Assembly: GCF_900102185.1 (NCBI RefSeq)
Contig: NZ_LT629690.1
Location: forward strand, 3,162,001-3,226,000
Source of the DNA: Terriglobus roseus
Lineage (GTDB): Bacteria > Acidobacteriota > Terriglobia > Terriglobales > Acidobacteriaceae
Direction of reading: 5' to 3'
DNA length: 64,000 nucleotides
Below the pieces are notes generated by a model. That model ran no database searches. It had not been told where the DNA came from and saw nothing but the letters and a program-made list of their open reading frames with translations. The position numbers and the translations under genes were made by a program. This document shows, piece by piece, positions 8,103 to 17,585 of this stretch (within the stretch, counting starts at the first letter, position 1; every line of letters starts with the position of its first letter).

Positions 8103-8486
8103 ATGCACCACATTCTGCTGATCGACGACGAAGATGATATTCGCGAGGTTGCCTCACTTACGCTGGAGGTAACAGCCGGCTGGCGCGTGATCACTGCGGA
8201 TTCCGGCACTGCTGGCATCCGCGCGGCACTCGCTGAAAAGCCTGAGGCTATCCTGATGGACGTGATGATGCCCGAGATGGACGGCCCCACCACCTTTCGC
8301 GAGATGCAAAAGCTCCCTGAGCTGGCAAACATTCCCGTCATCCTTCTAACGGCCAAGGTGCAGGGCGTGGACCAGCGGCGGTTTTCCGATCTGGGTGTGG
8401 CTGCGGTCCTATTCAAGCCCTTTGACCCCATGACACTGGCTCAGCAAATCGCTGATGTGCTGCACTGGGATAGTGTGGCCGTCTAG
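8103..8486 (+). CDS. CheY-like single-domain response regulator
   Basis: 127 residues, receiver domain only. Acidic pocket LIDDEDD (D8, D9), phospho-acceptor D53 in ILMDVMMPEMDG, switch T83 in LLTAK and K105 in LFKPFD are all present. There is no output domain, so it works as a phosphate shuttle or by protein contact. The start was set at the ATG at 8103; the longer frame upstream lies in the terminator region. The next gene, two bases on, encodes an HPt domain, so the two form a phosphorelay pair without a local kinase. Confidence 0.88.
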   Translation: MHHILLIDDEDDIREVASLTLEVTAGWRVITADSGTAGIRAALAEKPEAILMDVMMPEMDGPTTFREMQKLPELANIPVILLTAKVQGVDQRRFSDLGVAAVLFKPFDPMTLAQQIADVLHWDSVAV

Positions 8487-8488
8487 CC

Positions 8489-8812
8489 ATGGCAGACGTT
8501 CCCATGGAGGCGGCGCTGGCCGCCATCTGGAAGAAAAACCTGCAGCAGACACGCGACCGCTTGACCCTACTAAAGCGTGCAGCTGACCATCTCAGCACGA
8601 CTCGTACGCTTGAAGAAGATCTGCGAGCCAACGCCGTTTCCACGGCCCATAAGATGGCCGGTTCGCTTGGCATGTTTGGATTGCACAGCGCCACGGAAGC
8701 TGCGCGTGCCATCGAGCAATCTTTGGATCACGAAGGTCTACCGCAGCCAGAACGTTTGCAGGAACAGGTGGACGCGTTGGCGACAATCCTCACCCCGCAC
8801 CTGTGCGATTGA
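8489..8812 (+). CDS. HPt domain protein
   Basis: A 107-residue stand-alone histidine phosphotransfer domain. The phosphorylated residue is H54 in the motif AHKMAGSLGMFG, inside a four-helix bundle pattern. It probably exchanges phosphate with the CheY-like protein encoded 2 bp upstream and with an unlinked hybrid kinase (inference). Confidence 0.82.
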   Translation: MADVPMEAALAAIWKKNLQQTRDRLTLLKRAADHLSTTRTLEEDLRANAVSTAHKMAGSLGMFGLHSATEAARAIEQSLDHEGLPQPERLQEQVDALATILTPHLCD

Positions 8813-8869
8813 ACAGGGATCACAAAATATTGCGTCGGCCGATAGCGTTTTCGTGCTAATCCTACTGGC

Positions 8870-9208
8870 ATGATTCTTCATGCTTTGTTGGTATGGCTCC
8901 TGAGTGCGCTTGCGCTGGTTGTTGCAGCGTACCTCCTTCCTTCGGTGGAGATCGATTCATTCGGCACAGCGATGATTGCCGCCGTGCTGATCGGCCTGCT
9001 GAACGCAACGTTGGGCTTTCTCATCCGCCTGGTGGCATTTCCCATCACCTGGCTGCTCCCCGGCTTGATGTACCTGATCTGTGACGCCATCATGATTTAC
9101 ATCGTGTCGCGTTTTGTACGAGGGTTTTCTGTGAAGAACTTTACGGCGGCGTTTCTCTGCGCGCTGATCGTTGCTGTGGTGAACGTTCTTCTGTCCTACG
9201 TCGTGTAA
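8870..9208 (+). CDS. Phage holin family 4 / YvlD-type membrane protein
   Basis: 112 residues with four hydrophobic helices, typical of PF04020. Landmarks: AAYLLPSVEIDSFGTAMIAAVLIGLLNATLG near the N-terminus and CDAIMIYIVSRFVRGFSVKNF later. Despite the family name, chromosomal members are not lysis proteins; Bacillus YvlD belongs to an envelope-stress operon. There is no phage context here. The ATG is 58 bp after the HPt gene. Confidence 0.85.
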   Translation: MILHALLVWLLSALALVVAAYLLPSVEIDSFGTAMIAAVLIGLLNATLGFLIRLVAFPITWLLPGLMYLICDAIMIYIVSRFVRGFSVKNFTAAFLCALIVAVVNVLLSYVV

Positions 9209-9239
9209 TCACGGGCGGGAGCACGGTAGACTCGGTTCT

Positions 9240-10274
9240 ATGAAGGCTGTTGGCTACCATACTCCCCTCCCCATCGACGACCCGGACGCATTGCTGGACA
9301 TTGAACTGGAGATGCCCACGGCGCGCGACCGTGACCTGTTGGTAGAGGTCCGTGCGATCTCGGTGAACCCTGTCGACATCAAGCAGCGCAAAAGCGCCAA
9401 GCCCGACTCCGGCAAAGAGTACAAGGTGCTGGGTTGGGATTGCGCTGGTGTGGTTGTGGGCACCGGCAAGCTGACATCCATGTTTAAGAAGGGTGATGAG
9501 GTCTTTTACTCCGGATGCATCGCCCGGCAGGGTGCCAACGCGCAGTTTCATTCTGTGGATGAACGCATTGTTGCCATCAAGCCAAAGAGGCTGAGCTTTG
9601 CACAAGCTGCCGCGCTTCCGCTAACTTCGCTCACAGCCTGGGAGATTCTGTTCGATCGCTTTGGCGTGGAGCAGCGTCGCATTGGCTATGGAGCGCCGCG
9701 AAAAGGCTCCATTCTCATCATTGGTGCAGCGGGCGGTGTGGGCTCCATGCTAATGCAGATTGCATCGCACATGACACCGCTGACCGTTGTCGCAACCGCG
9801 TCGCGCCCTGAGACTGCGGAATGGTGCCGCCAGATGGGTGCGGATTATGTCATTGACCACCATCGCGACATCCGCACACAGATGCAGGAGCTGGGGTTGG
9901 GCGAAGTGGAATATATTGCGTTGCTTTCCGCTACGGATACGCACTATCCCGGCATTGCAGAACTGCTTGCCCCACAGGGAAAGATTGCCATCATTGACGA
10001 TCCGCAAAAGCCCGTCGATGCACGTCCGCTGAAGCGCAAGAGTGCGTCCATCTGTTGGGAGTTCATGTTCACGCGTAGCTACTACGAAACGCCAGACATT
10101 CTTCGCCAGCATGATTCGCTCACGGAGGTCAGCAAGCTGATGGACCTGGGCACACTGAAGACCACCATGACGAAGAGCTACGGCACGATCAATGCGCAGA
10201 ACCTGAAGATGGCGCACGCATGGATTGAGAGCGGACGCTCCATCGGCAAGATCGTGCTGGAAGGCTGGGAGTAA
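9240..10274 (+). CDS. Zinc-type alcohol dehydrogenase / quinone oxidoreductase family protein
   Basis: A 344-residue MDR-superfamily oxidoreductase. The N-terminal GroES-like domain includes VNPVDIKQRK and GWDCAGVVVGTG, and the Rossmann motif is ILIIGAAGGVGSMLMQIA around residues 158-175. The cysteine/histidine zinc ligands of classical ADHs are not obvious, so it resembles the NADPH:quinone reductase branch (ZADH subgroup). It is the first gene of a tight trio: its stop overlaps the start of the next gene. Confidence 0.85.
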   Translation: MKAVGYHTPLPIDDPDALLDIELEMPTARDRDLLVEVRAISVNPVDIKQRKSAKPDSGKEYKVLGWDCAGVVVGTGKLTSMFKKGDEVFYSGCIARQGANAQFHSVDERIVAIKPKRLSFAQAAALPLTSLTAWEILFDRFGVEQRRIGYGAPRKGSILIIGAAGGVGSMLMQIASHMTPLTVVATASRPETAEWCRQMGADYVIDHHRDIRTQMQELGLGEVEYIALLSATDTHYPGIAELLAPQGKIAIIDDPQKPVDARPLKRKSASICWEFMFTRSYYETPDILRQHDSLTEVSKLMDLGTLKTTMTKSYGTINAQNLKMAHAWIESGRSIGKIVLEGWE

Positions 10275-10771
10275 TGACGAGCAGACGTGTGCTGCTGTTT
10301 GATCCAGCGGCACAGCCATCGTCATGGAATCAGCGGATCGGTGCGAGTGACTTTGCTGTGCACTATTCCAGCTTCCCGGACGGCTATGTTGGCGCACCTT
10401 ACTGCGATGTATTGGCCTCTGCAGCGGAAGCCGAAGCGTATGCGCAAAACTATGTGACTGAGCATCCGCAGGTTCGCTGCCGCGTGTATGACGCACACGG
10501 CCTGGTGGGCGCACCGCTATTTGAAGTTGCGGGTAAGTCTTACAAAGGCGAAAGCAATCTAAGCCAATTCCGTCGCTGGGGTGGCAGTGTTCTGTTTGTG
10601 GTGGGATCCATCCTGTTCTCCATTGATGTCTTTCAGGACTATCGATTGCTGTGGCCTTCCACCATTGGCTCACGCCTCGCAATTCCCGGAGCTCTGTTGC
10701 TGGTAACGGAAGGACTGGTAGTTCTTACGGCGCGACACAACGCGAAGAAGAAAGCCGCGGCAACATCGTAA
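10274..10771 (+). CDS. Hypothetical protein with two membrane helices
   Basis: 165 residues that I cannot assign to a family. The first ~95 residues are soluble; two hydrophobic helices follow (about 101-117 and 133-152) and a lysine-rich tail ends the protein (HNAKKKAAATS), suggesting an inner-membrane protein with a cytoplasmic N-domain. Its ATG shares a base with the TAA of the dehydrogenase gene, and the antiporter gene starts 6 bp after its stop, so the three are one operon. Confidence 0.75.
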   Translation: MTSRRVLLFDPAAQPSSWNQRIGASDFAVHYSSFPDGYVGAPYCDVLASAAEAEAYAQNYVTEHPQVRCRVYDAHGLVGAPLFEVAGKSYKGESNLSQFRRWGGSVLFVVGSILFSIDVFQDYRLLWPSTIGSRLAIPGALLLVTEGLVVLTARHNAKKKAAATS

Positions 10772-10777
10772 GAACGC

Positions 10778-11995
10778 ATGAATCCTCTTCTCGTTTCCAT
10801 GTTGGTGGTGCTGTCCACAACCCTCCTCTGCGGATGGATTGCGCGCAGGCTGGGGCAGGCCAGCGTGATTGGCGAAATGACTGGTGGCATTCTGTTGGGG
10901 CCAACATTGCTCGGACGTCTCGTGCCGTCCACTTGGCATGCTCTCTTCACTCCAACAACGCTTAGCGCGTTTGATGTGCTCAGCACGCTCGGCCTAGTGC
11001 TGTACCTGTTTCTGATTGGCAGTTCACTGGACTACAGCCATATGCATCAGCAAAAGAGGACGGCTGCTGCCGCAGGGCTTGCCAGTCTGCTGTTGCCGTT
11101 TGTATTGGGTGTCATGGTGGCGAAGCCAACGATGGCCCGTTTCCCCACATCAGCAGCACTTCTTCCGTTCACATTGTTCCTCGGCATCTCGCTCAGCATT
11201 ACAGCATTCCCCGTACTCGCAAGAATCCTCGAAGAACGCGGCCTTACATCCACTCCGTTAGGCGTAACGGCGCTGCTATGCGCTGCAGCCGATGACGTGT
11301 GTGCGTGGATGTTGCTCGCTGTAGCGATGTCCATCATGCCGCACAACGGCAGCGCACTCTCCATGCCAATGCGAATGATGCTGTTCGCTGCATATCTGCT
11401 GGTAATGTTCGTGGTGACGCGGCTCGCACGCACCATCGCAAACCGTTATCGTGAACGATCGCTCCCTGCATCGATCGTTGCTGGTTCAGTCCTGGTGGCA
11501 TTGCTCTCCGCTGCAACCACGGATGCGCTTGGACTTCATCCTTTGTTTGGAGCATTCGTAGCAGGACTTGCGTTCCCACGTATTCCAAAATGGCAGAAGA
11601 CACTGAACGACTCGCTCCAGGTTCCAGTGACCTCGCTATTGCTGCCATTCTTCTTCGCGCTTACAGGGCTTCGCACGCGTCTGGATCTACTACAAGGCAG
11701 CGGAGTGCTCTCATGGACACTGTTACTCTTGCTTCTCGCTGTTGTGGGCAAGATCGGCGGCGGTGTCATTGCAGCGAGGCCGCTGGGGGAATCATGGCGC
11801 AATGCATTTGCGCTTGGCGCCATGCTGAACACACGCGGACTTGTTGAGTTGATCGTGTTGAACATCGCTTACACACAAGGTGTGTTCGGCCCCACGTTGT
11901 TTGCAGCGTTGGTTGTCGTGGCGCTGGTGACCACGATCATGACTTCGCCGCTGTTGACGTTGCTGAGCATCGACCACAACAGCATCGCCGCCTAG
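10778..11995 (+). CDS. Cation:proton antiporter (CPA2/KefB type)
   Basis: 405 residues of a Na+/H+ or K+/H+ exchanger, mostly membrane helices. It starts with the family pattern ARRLGQASVIGEMTGGILLGPTLLG and contains a DD pair in LLCAAADDVCAWMLL, the expected ion/proton-binding aspartates. There is no TrkA-N or other cytoplasmic regulatory domain, unlike KefB/KefC. Last gene of the dehydrogenase operon. Its stop overlaps by four bases the stop of the convergent MFS gene. Confidence 0.88.
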   Translation: MNPLLVSMLVVLSTTLLCGWIARRLGQASVIGEMTGGILLGPTLLGRLVPSTWHALFTPTTLSAFDVLSTLGLVLYLFLIGSSLDYSHMHQQKRTAAAAGLASLLLPFVLGVMVAKPTMARFPTSAALLPFTLFLGISLSITAFPVLARILEERGLTSTPLGVTALLCAAADDVCAWMLLAVAMSIMPHNGSALSMPMRMMLFAAYLLVMFVVTRLARTIANRYRERSLPASIVAGSVLVALLSAATTDALGLHPLFGAFVAGLAFPRIPKWQKTLNDSLQVPVTSLLLPFFFALTGLRTRLDLLQGSGVLSWTLLLLLLAVVGKIGGGVIAARPLGESWRNAFALGAMLNTRGLVELIVLNIAYTQGVFGPTLFAALVVVALVTTIMTSPLLTLLSIDHNSIAA

Positions 11996-13698
11996 CTGTG
12001 GTGCGTCATCTCTTTTGCGTACACCTGATGCGTTACACGGGGTAGTTCTTCACCCTTGTGCAGGTCGCGCACGCATTGCAACACTGCAAAGTCCTCCGTC
12101 GTCATGCGTTCGCGACTACGAAGATAGTCCAGCCAGCTTTCCATGACAAAGCTCTCTTCCAACCGCTCCGCATCATTGCCATCACGAAACACGGCCCATC
12201 GGATCGCTCCTGTGCGAAGACGCACCTCGCGCAGCTTGTGAATGCGACCAACGAACTCGTTGTAATTCTCGACGTCCACAATGTAGTCCACAAGAATGCG
12301 GACCGGACCATCTTCCGGAGCGGGCTCCAATTCCAGATGTGGCACGGGACGTTTGAACTGATAGGGCGTAAGGTCAGGCAAGCTGCCGCGCAAAACATGC
12401 AGTCGTAACGTGACAGGCATGGCAATTGCAATGAGTACAGCAGCGCTGGTCATTGAAGCGGTGACACTGCTGTGTTCCGCAACATAACCCCAGACAAACG
12501 AGCCCAGCGCCAGTCCTCCTTGAAAAATCATCTGGTACATGCCTAGTGCACGCGCCTGCACCCATCCCGGCGAAGACAATTGCACACCGGTATTCAGCGT
12601 GGCCATAGTACAAGTCCACGCGAAGCCACCACCGATGAGAAACAAAATATCCAGTGTGACAGAGTGAATGAATGCAAGCACCAGCAACGTTGCCAGGAAC
12701 TGCACGCTGGCCACTGCAAGCACACGGTCCGCAGTAAACTTCGCACGGATGCGCGGCAGCGCAACAGCCGCCAGAACAGCACCCAGTCCCATCGAGCCAT
12801 TCAACACACCATAGCCGGTCGCGCCAGAGATGTAATGGCTGTGCGTGAATTCACGCCTCGCAATCAGTGACAGCAGCGACCAAACCGCAGCGGCAGAAAA
12901 CGTAAACAGAAACGCACGTAAAAAGATTGCCTGCAACACAGGCGCATAACGCAAGTACCGCAACCCCGTTCCAACCGAACCGAAGATGCGTTCCGCAGGC
13001 AGAGCGCTCTTGAACAGTGGTTTGCGCTTCCACTTGTAGAGCACCCAGATCACCGCTGCGAATGATCCTGCATTCAGCGCAAACACCCATCCCGCGCCTG
13101 TGCTCGCTTTGACGAACAACGCCACCATGAGTCCGCCCATGGCAGGGCCGACAGCGCGCGCAAGATTGTTGCTAGCTGAAGCAAGCGAAACAGCATTCGG
13201 CAACTCTTCACGTGGCACCAGTTCGGGCACAATCGCCTGCCATGCTGGGCTGTTCATTGCAGAGCCTACGTTCATCAGGAACGTCAGTGACAACAGCGCC
13301 ATGGGCCCGATCACACCAAGCAGCGCCAGCACCGCCATCAGAAACACGGCAACCATCTGCCATGCCTGCCAGAAGATCAGCAACCTGCGACGCTCAAAGA
13401 TATCCGCCGTGGCACCTGCAAATAATCCAAGCATCAACACCGGCAAGCTGGCTGCGGTCTGCATGGATGCAATCAACAACGGCGACCCCGTCAACGCCGT
13501 CATCAACCACGTAGCCGCGGTGTCCTGCATCCACGTCCCCACATTGGACACGGTGGAAGCGATCCAACGATCACGGAACAGCGGTATCTTCAGTGGACCA
13601 AACCCGTTACTCTGTGCCACTCGCGGTGCTGCGGCAGCACCAGCTACGGCTGGTACGGGCGATTCTTCAACGGTGTCCTGGCTTGCTTCTGGATTCAT
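11992..13698 (-). CDS. MFS exporter (EntS/MFS_3 type) with soluble C-terminal domain
   Basis: 568 residues. Residues ~25-420 are a 12-helix major facilitator domain of the MFS_3 (enterobactin exporter-like) group, with LFAGATADIFERRRLL as the A-loop motif. About 100 residues after the last helix form a soluble alpha/beta domain (VRILVDYIVDVENYNEFV and onward) seen in many MFS_3 proteins, resembling antibiotic-biosynthesis-monooxygenase-like folds. Substrate unknown; siderophore or drug efflux is the family guess. There are no siderophore genes nearby. Confidence 0.85.
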   Translation of the reverse strand: MNPEASQDTVEESPVPAVAGAAAAPRVAQSNGFGPLKIPLFRDRWIASTVSNVGTWMQDTAATWLMTALTGSPLLIASMQTAASLPVLMLGLFAGATADIFERRRLLIFWQAWQMVAVFLMAVLALLGVIGPMALLSLTFLMNVGSAMNSPAWQAIVPELVPREELPNAVSLASASNNLARAVGPAMGGLMVALFVKASTGAGWVFALNAGSFAAVIWVLYKWKRKPLFKSALPAERIFGSVGTGLRYLRYAPVLQAIFLRAFLFTFSAAAVWSLLSLIARREFTHSHYISGATGYGVLNGSMGLGAVLAAVALPRIRAKFTADRVLAVASVQFLATLLVLAFIHSVTLDILFLIGGGFAWTCTMATLNTGVQLSSPGWVQARALGMYQMIFQGGLALGSFVWGYVAEHSSVTASMTSAAVLIAIAMPVTLRLHVLRGSLPDLTPYQFKRPVPHLELEPAPEDGPVRILVDYIVDVENYNEFVGRIHKLREVRLRTGAIRWAVFRDGNDAERLEESFVMESWLDYLRSRERMTTEDFAVLQCVRDLHKGEELPRVTHQVYAKEMTHHS

Positions 13699-13779
13699 GC
13701 TCTCTCTTTGCTAGATGCAGAATGATCGCTCAAGTGATGCAAGGCATGGTCTCCGCAAAAAACCACCAGTGTTCCATCA

Positions 13780-14778
13780 TCAAGGGAAACGTGTGCAAAA
13801 TCCACCAGACACACCGCCATCCATTGTCTGAGTGCCCACAGTCACTTGAGGTGTGGGCCCCTTGACGGGATTCACGATGACATAACGCGGCAGATTCTCG
13901 CCATCCGCGGGAATTGCCACGAAGCCTTTGCCTTGCTGTACATAAATCACGTCACGATGAGCAGGCATCGGCAATCGCACTTCAGCTTCGGGCGCGTGAT
14001 CAAGTAGCACACGTACATGTACAAGCGGTCCCTGAGGCCGAGTCAGCAACATCGAATCACCGCCACCGCTGCCACCGCCGTACAGCAGAGTACCTGATAC
14101 TCCAAGCTTCTTAAGAGCCGCAAGCTCGTCTGACGTGAATGGCTGCTCAGGCGGATCACCAACGATCAGCCCCGGAAGCCTGCCAAGAGAAATGCCCTGA
14201 CCGCCGTGCACCACCTTGTAGCAAGTGACAGAGATCGGCTCCACATCAAATCCCTGCGTCCGCGCCAACGCATGCAATCGAATTGCATCCGCTTCGGTGT
14301 ATGAGGTCGCATGACCATTCGCATACATGCGTGTAATTAACTGAGCCAACACCTCGCTTGCCTCACCGGAACCTGCTGCACTCGCCTTCTCTAGCCATTG
14401 CGCGGCATCTTCATACGAACGCACAATACCGAGCGGATTCGGCGACTGCGCTGCGGAGGCAGTGTCACGGCCACAGTCCGGTACATCGTGATTCGGCTCA
14501 AAGGTACATTGTCTAGGGATGAACTGTTCCCCCAGCATCAGCTGCGCTCCAAGGTTGCCAGCATCTGCCTGCTGCAGAATCACGCTGCGGAAGGTTGCGC
14601 TGTCGCCTGTGCGGGCATAGGTCATCAATGCGCTGGAAAGCGTCGCATCATGCTCCATCAGTTGGGTCAGTGAGAGTGCCGGCGGCTGGTATTCCTTCTC
14701 ATGCGTGACCTGCTGCGCGTAAGCAAGCGTAGATAGAAGAAGAGTGAATGGAAGCAAGCGGAAGTATCGCGGCCTCAT
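13780..14778 (-). CDS. Secreted Sel1/TPR-like repeat protein, function unknown
   Basis: 332 residues from the ATG at 14778, which gives a clear Sec signal peptide (MRPRYFRLLPFTLLLSTLAYA). The following ~150 residues are helical, with Sel1-like features (ADAGNLGAQLMLGEQF, YEDAAQWLEKASAAGSGEASEVLAQL). The C-terminal half is beta-rich with a glycine-rich loop GGGSGGGDS. No enzymatic motif is recognised. It lies downstream of sucA on the same strand with a terminator between, so it is probably transcribed on its own. Confidence 0.7.
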   Translation of the reverse strand: MRPRYFRLLPFTLLLSTLAYAQQVTHEKEYQPPALSLTQLMEHDATLSSALMTYARTGDSATFRSVILQQADAGNLGAQLMLGEQFIPRQCTFEPNHDVPDCGRDTASAAQSPNPLGIVRSYEDAAQWLEKASAAGSGEASEVLAQLITRMYANGHATSYTEADAIRLHALARTQGFDVEPISVTCYKVVHGGQGISLGRLPGLIVGDPPEQPFTSDELAALKKLGVSGTLLYGGGSGGGDSMLLTRPQGPLVHVRVLLDHAPEAEVRLPMPAHRDVIYVQQGKGFVAIPADGENLPRYVIVNPVKGPTPQVTVGTQTMDGGVSGGFCTRFP

Positions 14779-14820
14779 ATCCAGCAATCGTACCTTCTTC
14801 GCAATAGACAAGTGAACAAA

Positions 14821-14852
14821 GCAAAAGGCCAGGCATTTGCCCGGCCTTTTGC
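14821..14852 (-). terminator. Terminator after sucA
   Basis: The arms GCAAAAGGCC (14821-14830) and GGCCTTTTGC (14843-14852) form a stem with T-rich flanks on both strands and one inner mismatch. It sits 15 bp after the sucA stop and inside the upstream region of the Sel1-type gene. Confidence 0.8.
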
Positions 14853-14866
14853 AAATTGAGAACACG

Positions 14867-17392
14867 TTACTTCTTAGCCTTGCCCAGCGCCAATTCAATC
14901 AGCGCCTTCTCTTCCAGATCATGAGCCTTGGCCGAACCCGTAGCAGGTGTGGCCGCAGCCGAACGCGACACACGCAGCACACGACGATTACCCGCCGTAC
15001 GCTTTAGCAGCGGATACGCATACGTCAGCGGTCCCATGTTTGCAGGCTCTTCCTGCACCCATACAACCTCCTCCGCACTGAGATACATCTCCAGCGCCTT
15101 GGCCAGCGCCTCTTCCGGCCAGGGATAAAGCTGTTCCACAAACACAATGGCAGTGGAGTAATCGCCCCGCTTGGCGCGCTCCACACGCAGGTTGTGGCCA
15201 ATCTTGCCAGAGCAGACCAGGATGCGACGCGGATCCTTTGCCTCAGTATCCGCAAGCACCGTCTGGAACTTCTCTGCACCGAAATCCGCAATGGGCGACA
15301 CCGCATCCGGATGACGCAACATCGACTTCGGCGTGAACACAATCAACGGCTTGCGATACTCGCTCATCGCCTGACGACGCAGCAGATGGAAGTACTGCGC
15401 AGCATTCGACGGCTGCGTCACATACATGTTGTCCGTTGCGCAAAGCTGCAGATAACGCTCAATGCGTGCCGACGAATGTTCCGGACCCTGGCCTTCATAG
15501 CCATGCGGCAAGAGCAGAACCACACCGCTCAGCAGGCCCCACTTCGCTTCGCCTGCAGCAATGAACTGGTCCATGATGATCTGCGCACCGTTGGCGAAAT
15601 CGCCAAACTGCGCTTCCCACAGTACCAGTGCTTCGGGATAATCGCGTGCATAACCATACTCAAAACCAAGCACACCAGCTTCACTCAGCATTGAGTTGTA
15701 CGCTTCAAACTGCCCTTGCTTGTCCGAGATGTGTTGCAGCGGCGACCATCGCTTCTCCGTCTCGGTATCGGTGAAGAAGCTATGGCGCTGGTTGAACGTG
15801 CCGCGCTGCGAATCCTGTCCGGAGAGACGCACAGGCGTTCCCTTCTCCAGCAGCGATGCATACGCCACAAGCTCTGCCGTGCCGTAATCAAACGGCTTGG
15901 CTCCATTGCCCATCTCTTCGCGCTGCTTCAGCAGAGCCTTGATCTTCGGATGGATGTTGAAGCCTTCTGGTGTCTTCAACAGAAGCTGAGTCAGCCGCGT
16001 GATTTCCTCCGCAAGCAGGCCCGTCTTCGTGGGCTCATCCGCAGGCAGATAACCACCCTTGTAGTTATCCCAATACTTCGGCAGCGACGACAGATGCGGC
16101 ACATGCTGTGCCTGCTTGCCCTCTGCCTGGTCAGCAAGAAACTTTTCGCTGATCTGCTTGATCTCTGCCGTTGCATCCACGCCAATGCGCTCTGCATAGC
16201 TCTTGTAGAGCACCGGCGTTTCCTTGATCTTGGCGTAGCGACGCGGCTGCGTCACGGTAGGATCATCCACTTCAGAATGGCCGTGGCGACGATAGCCGAT
16301 GAGATCGACAACAACATCGGAAGCAAACGTGGAACGATACTCTGCTGCAATCGCAGCCACACGCACCACAGCATCCGGATCTTCCGCATTCACATGGAAG
16401 ATGGGAATTGGCAAACGCTTCGCCATATCAGTAGCAAACCGAGACGAGTTCGACTCCTGCGGCTCCGCAGTAAATCCAAGCAGATTGTTCACAACAATCT
16501 GAATCGTGCCGCCCACGGTGTAACCAGTGATCGTGGCAAGATCCAGCGTCTCTGCCCAGATGCCTTGTCCTGCAAACGCCGCATCACCGTGAATGATGAT
16601 GGGCAGAACCTTCTTTACGCCGTCATCACCAATGCGAACTTCACGAGCACGCGCGCGGCCCATGATCACTGGATCAACCGCCTCAAGATGCGATGGGTTC
16701 GACGCCAGATGCAAGTCAATCGTCTTGCCCGTCGGCGAAGTGTATGTACCCGTTGCGCCCTGGTGATACTTCACATCACCGCCGCCCAGATGGCTGCGCG
16801 GATCAACATCTTCAAACTTGGTAAAGATATCGGCAGCGCTGCGGCCGACCGTGTTCACCATCACGTTCAAACGACCGCGATGATTCATCGCAAACAGACA
16901 CAGATCAACACCAAGCTCAGACGACACCTCAAAGGTGCGATCGAGATACGGAATCAGCGCAGTCAGACCTTCCAGCGAAAATCGCTTCGTGCCCAGATAA
17001 CGCTGCTGAATCGTCTGTTCGAAGAGGTCAGCCTTGATGAGCTGCGTCAGCGTCTTTGCCTGTTGCTGAGGCGTCTCAACGTACTTCTGCTCCATCTTCT
17101 TCTGGAGCCACTCGCGCTTCTCCGGTGATGCAATGTGCGAGAACTCAAGCGCGATGTTGCCGCAGTAATAACGGCGCGCCTCTTCTGCAATCGCGTCAGA
17201 GCCTTCCGGCAGATCAATCGGGAATGGTTCCTGGGGAAGATACTGCTTCAGGGGATCCAGTGTCGCCTGCAGATAGCCCCACCGACGGAAAATTTCAAAT
17301 ACTTCCGTCCTCAACTGCGGATTGCTGCTGTCCTGTTCCGGTGTTGCTACCCCTGCTGCCTGCTTACCGCTCGCCTTCGCCCTGGTTGCCAT
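14867..17392 (-). CDS. sucA: 2-oxoglutarate dehydrogenase E1 component
   Basis: 841 residues of the thiamine-diphosphate-dependent E1, which decarboxylates 2-oxoglutarate in the TCA cycle. ThDP motif GDAAFAGQGI is at residues 269-278, with NNLLGFT completing it near 303; HRGRLNVM at 171-178 is also typical. The usual E1 is about 930 residues; here the N-terminal ~80-90 residues, including the E2-contacting segment with the DANWRSTF-type motif, are missing, and the protein enters directly at the FRRWGYLQATLDPL region. No sucB or lpd gene is adjacent. A start further upstream is not available in frame. Confidence 0.93.
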   Translation of the reverse strand: MATRAKASGKQAAGVATPEQDSSNPQLRTEVFEIFRRWGYLQATLDPLKQYLPQEPFPIDLPEGSDAIAEEARRYYCGNIALEFSHIASPEKREWLQKKMEQKYVETPQQQAKTLTQLIKADLFEQTIQQRYLGTKRFSLEGLTALIPYLDRTFEVSSELGVDLCLFAMNHRGRLNVMVNTVGRSAADIFTKFEDVDPRSHLGGGDVKYHQGATGTYTSPTGKTIDLHLASNPSHLEAVDPVIMGRARAREVRIGDDGVKKVLPIIIHGDAAFAGQGIWAETLDLATITGYTVGGTIQIVVNNLLGFTAEPQESNSSRFATDMAKRLPIPIFHVNAEDPDAVVRVAAIAAEYRSTFASDVVVDLIGYRRHGHSEVDDPTVTQPRRYAKIKETPVLYKSYAERIGVDATAEIKQISEKFLADQAEGKQAQHVPHLSSLPKYWDNYKGGYLPADEPTKTGLLAEEITRLTQLLLKTPEGFNIHPKIKALLKQREEMGNGAKPFDYGTAELVAYASLLEKGTPVRLSGQDSQRGTFNQRHSFFTDTETEKRWSPLQHISDKQGQFEAYNSMLSEAGVLGFEYGYARDYPEALVLWEAQFGDFANGAQIIMDQFIAAGEAKWGLLSGVVLLLPHGYEGQGPEHSSARIERYLQLCATDNMYVTQPSNAAQYFHLLRRQAMSEYRKPLIVFTPKSMLRHPDAVSPIADFGAEKFQTVLADTEAKDPRRILVCSGKIGHNLRVERAKRGDYSTAIVFVEQLYPWPEEALAKALEMYLSAEEVVWVQEEPANMGPLTYAYPLLKRTAGNRRVLRVSRSAAATPATGSAKAHDLEEKALIELALGKAKK

Positions 17393-17518
17393 GCATCCTC
17401 GATTTCGTGCCTATAAGGATAGACCTTTCAAATGGCCGATGGGGAGGTGCCACTGTGCGGTTTACGGTATTAATGTTCGATATTCGCACGATAAAGTGGC
17501 GATCTGGGTTCCACGAAA

Positions 17519-17561
17519 TTGGGGTGTGGGTCGATTCGTTGAATCAGCCCAGACACCCCAA
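17519..17561 (-). terminator. Extended stem-loop downstream of metallophosphoesterase
   Basis: TTGGGGTGT (17519-17527) pairs with ACACCCCAA (17553-17561); inside it GGG pairs with CCC and GATTC with GAATC. It lies 25 bp after the stop at 17586. The U-tract on the minus strand is weak (TTT), so it may be a terminator or a 3'-end stabiliser. The rest of the 190-bp gap to sucA holds only its upstream region. Confidence 0.55.
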
Positions 17562-17585
17562 AAACAATGTATTTACAGCCGTTAT

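Noticed and set aside
6888-8111. 407-codon minus-strand open frame
   Set aside because: Antisense to the deoxyhypusine-synthase-like gene and crosses its terminator.
8870-9208. Phage remnant suggested by holin family name
   Set aside because: The protein is a chromosomal YvlD-type membrane protein; no other phage gene is near.
15716-17128. 470-codon plus-strand open frame
   Set aside because: Antisense to sucA, compositionally biased, no domain.
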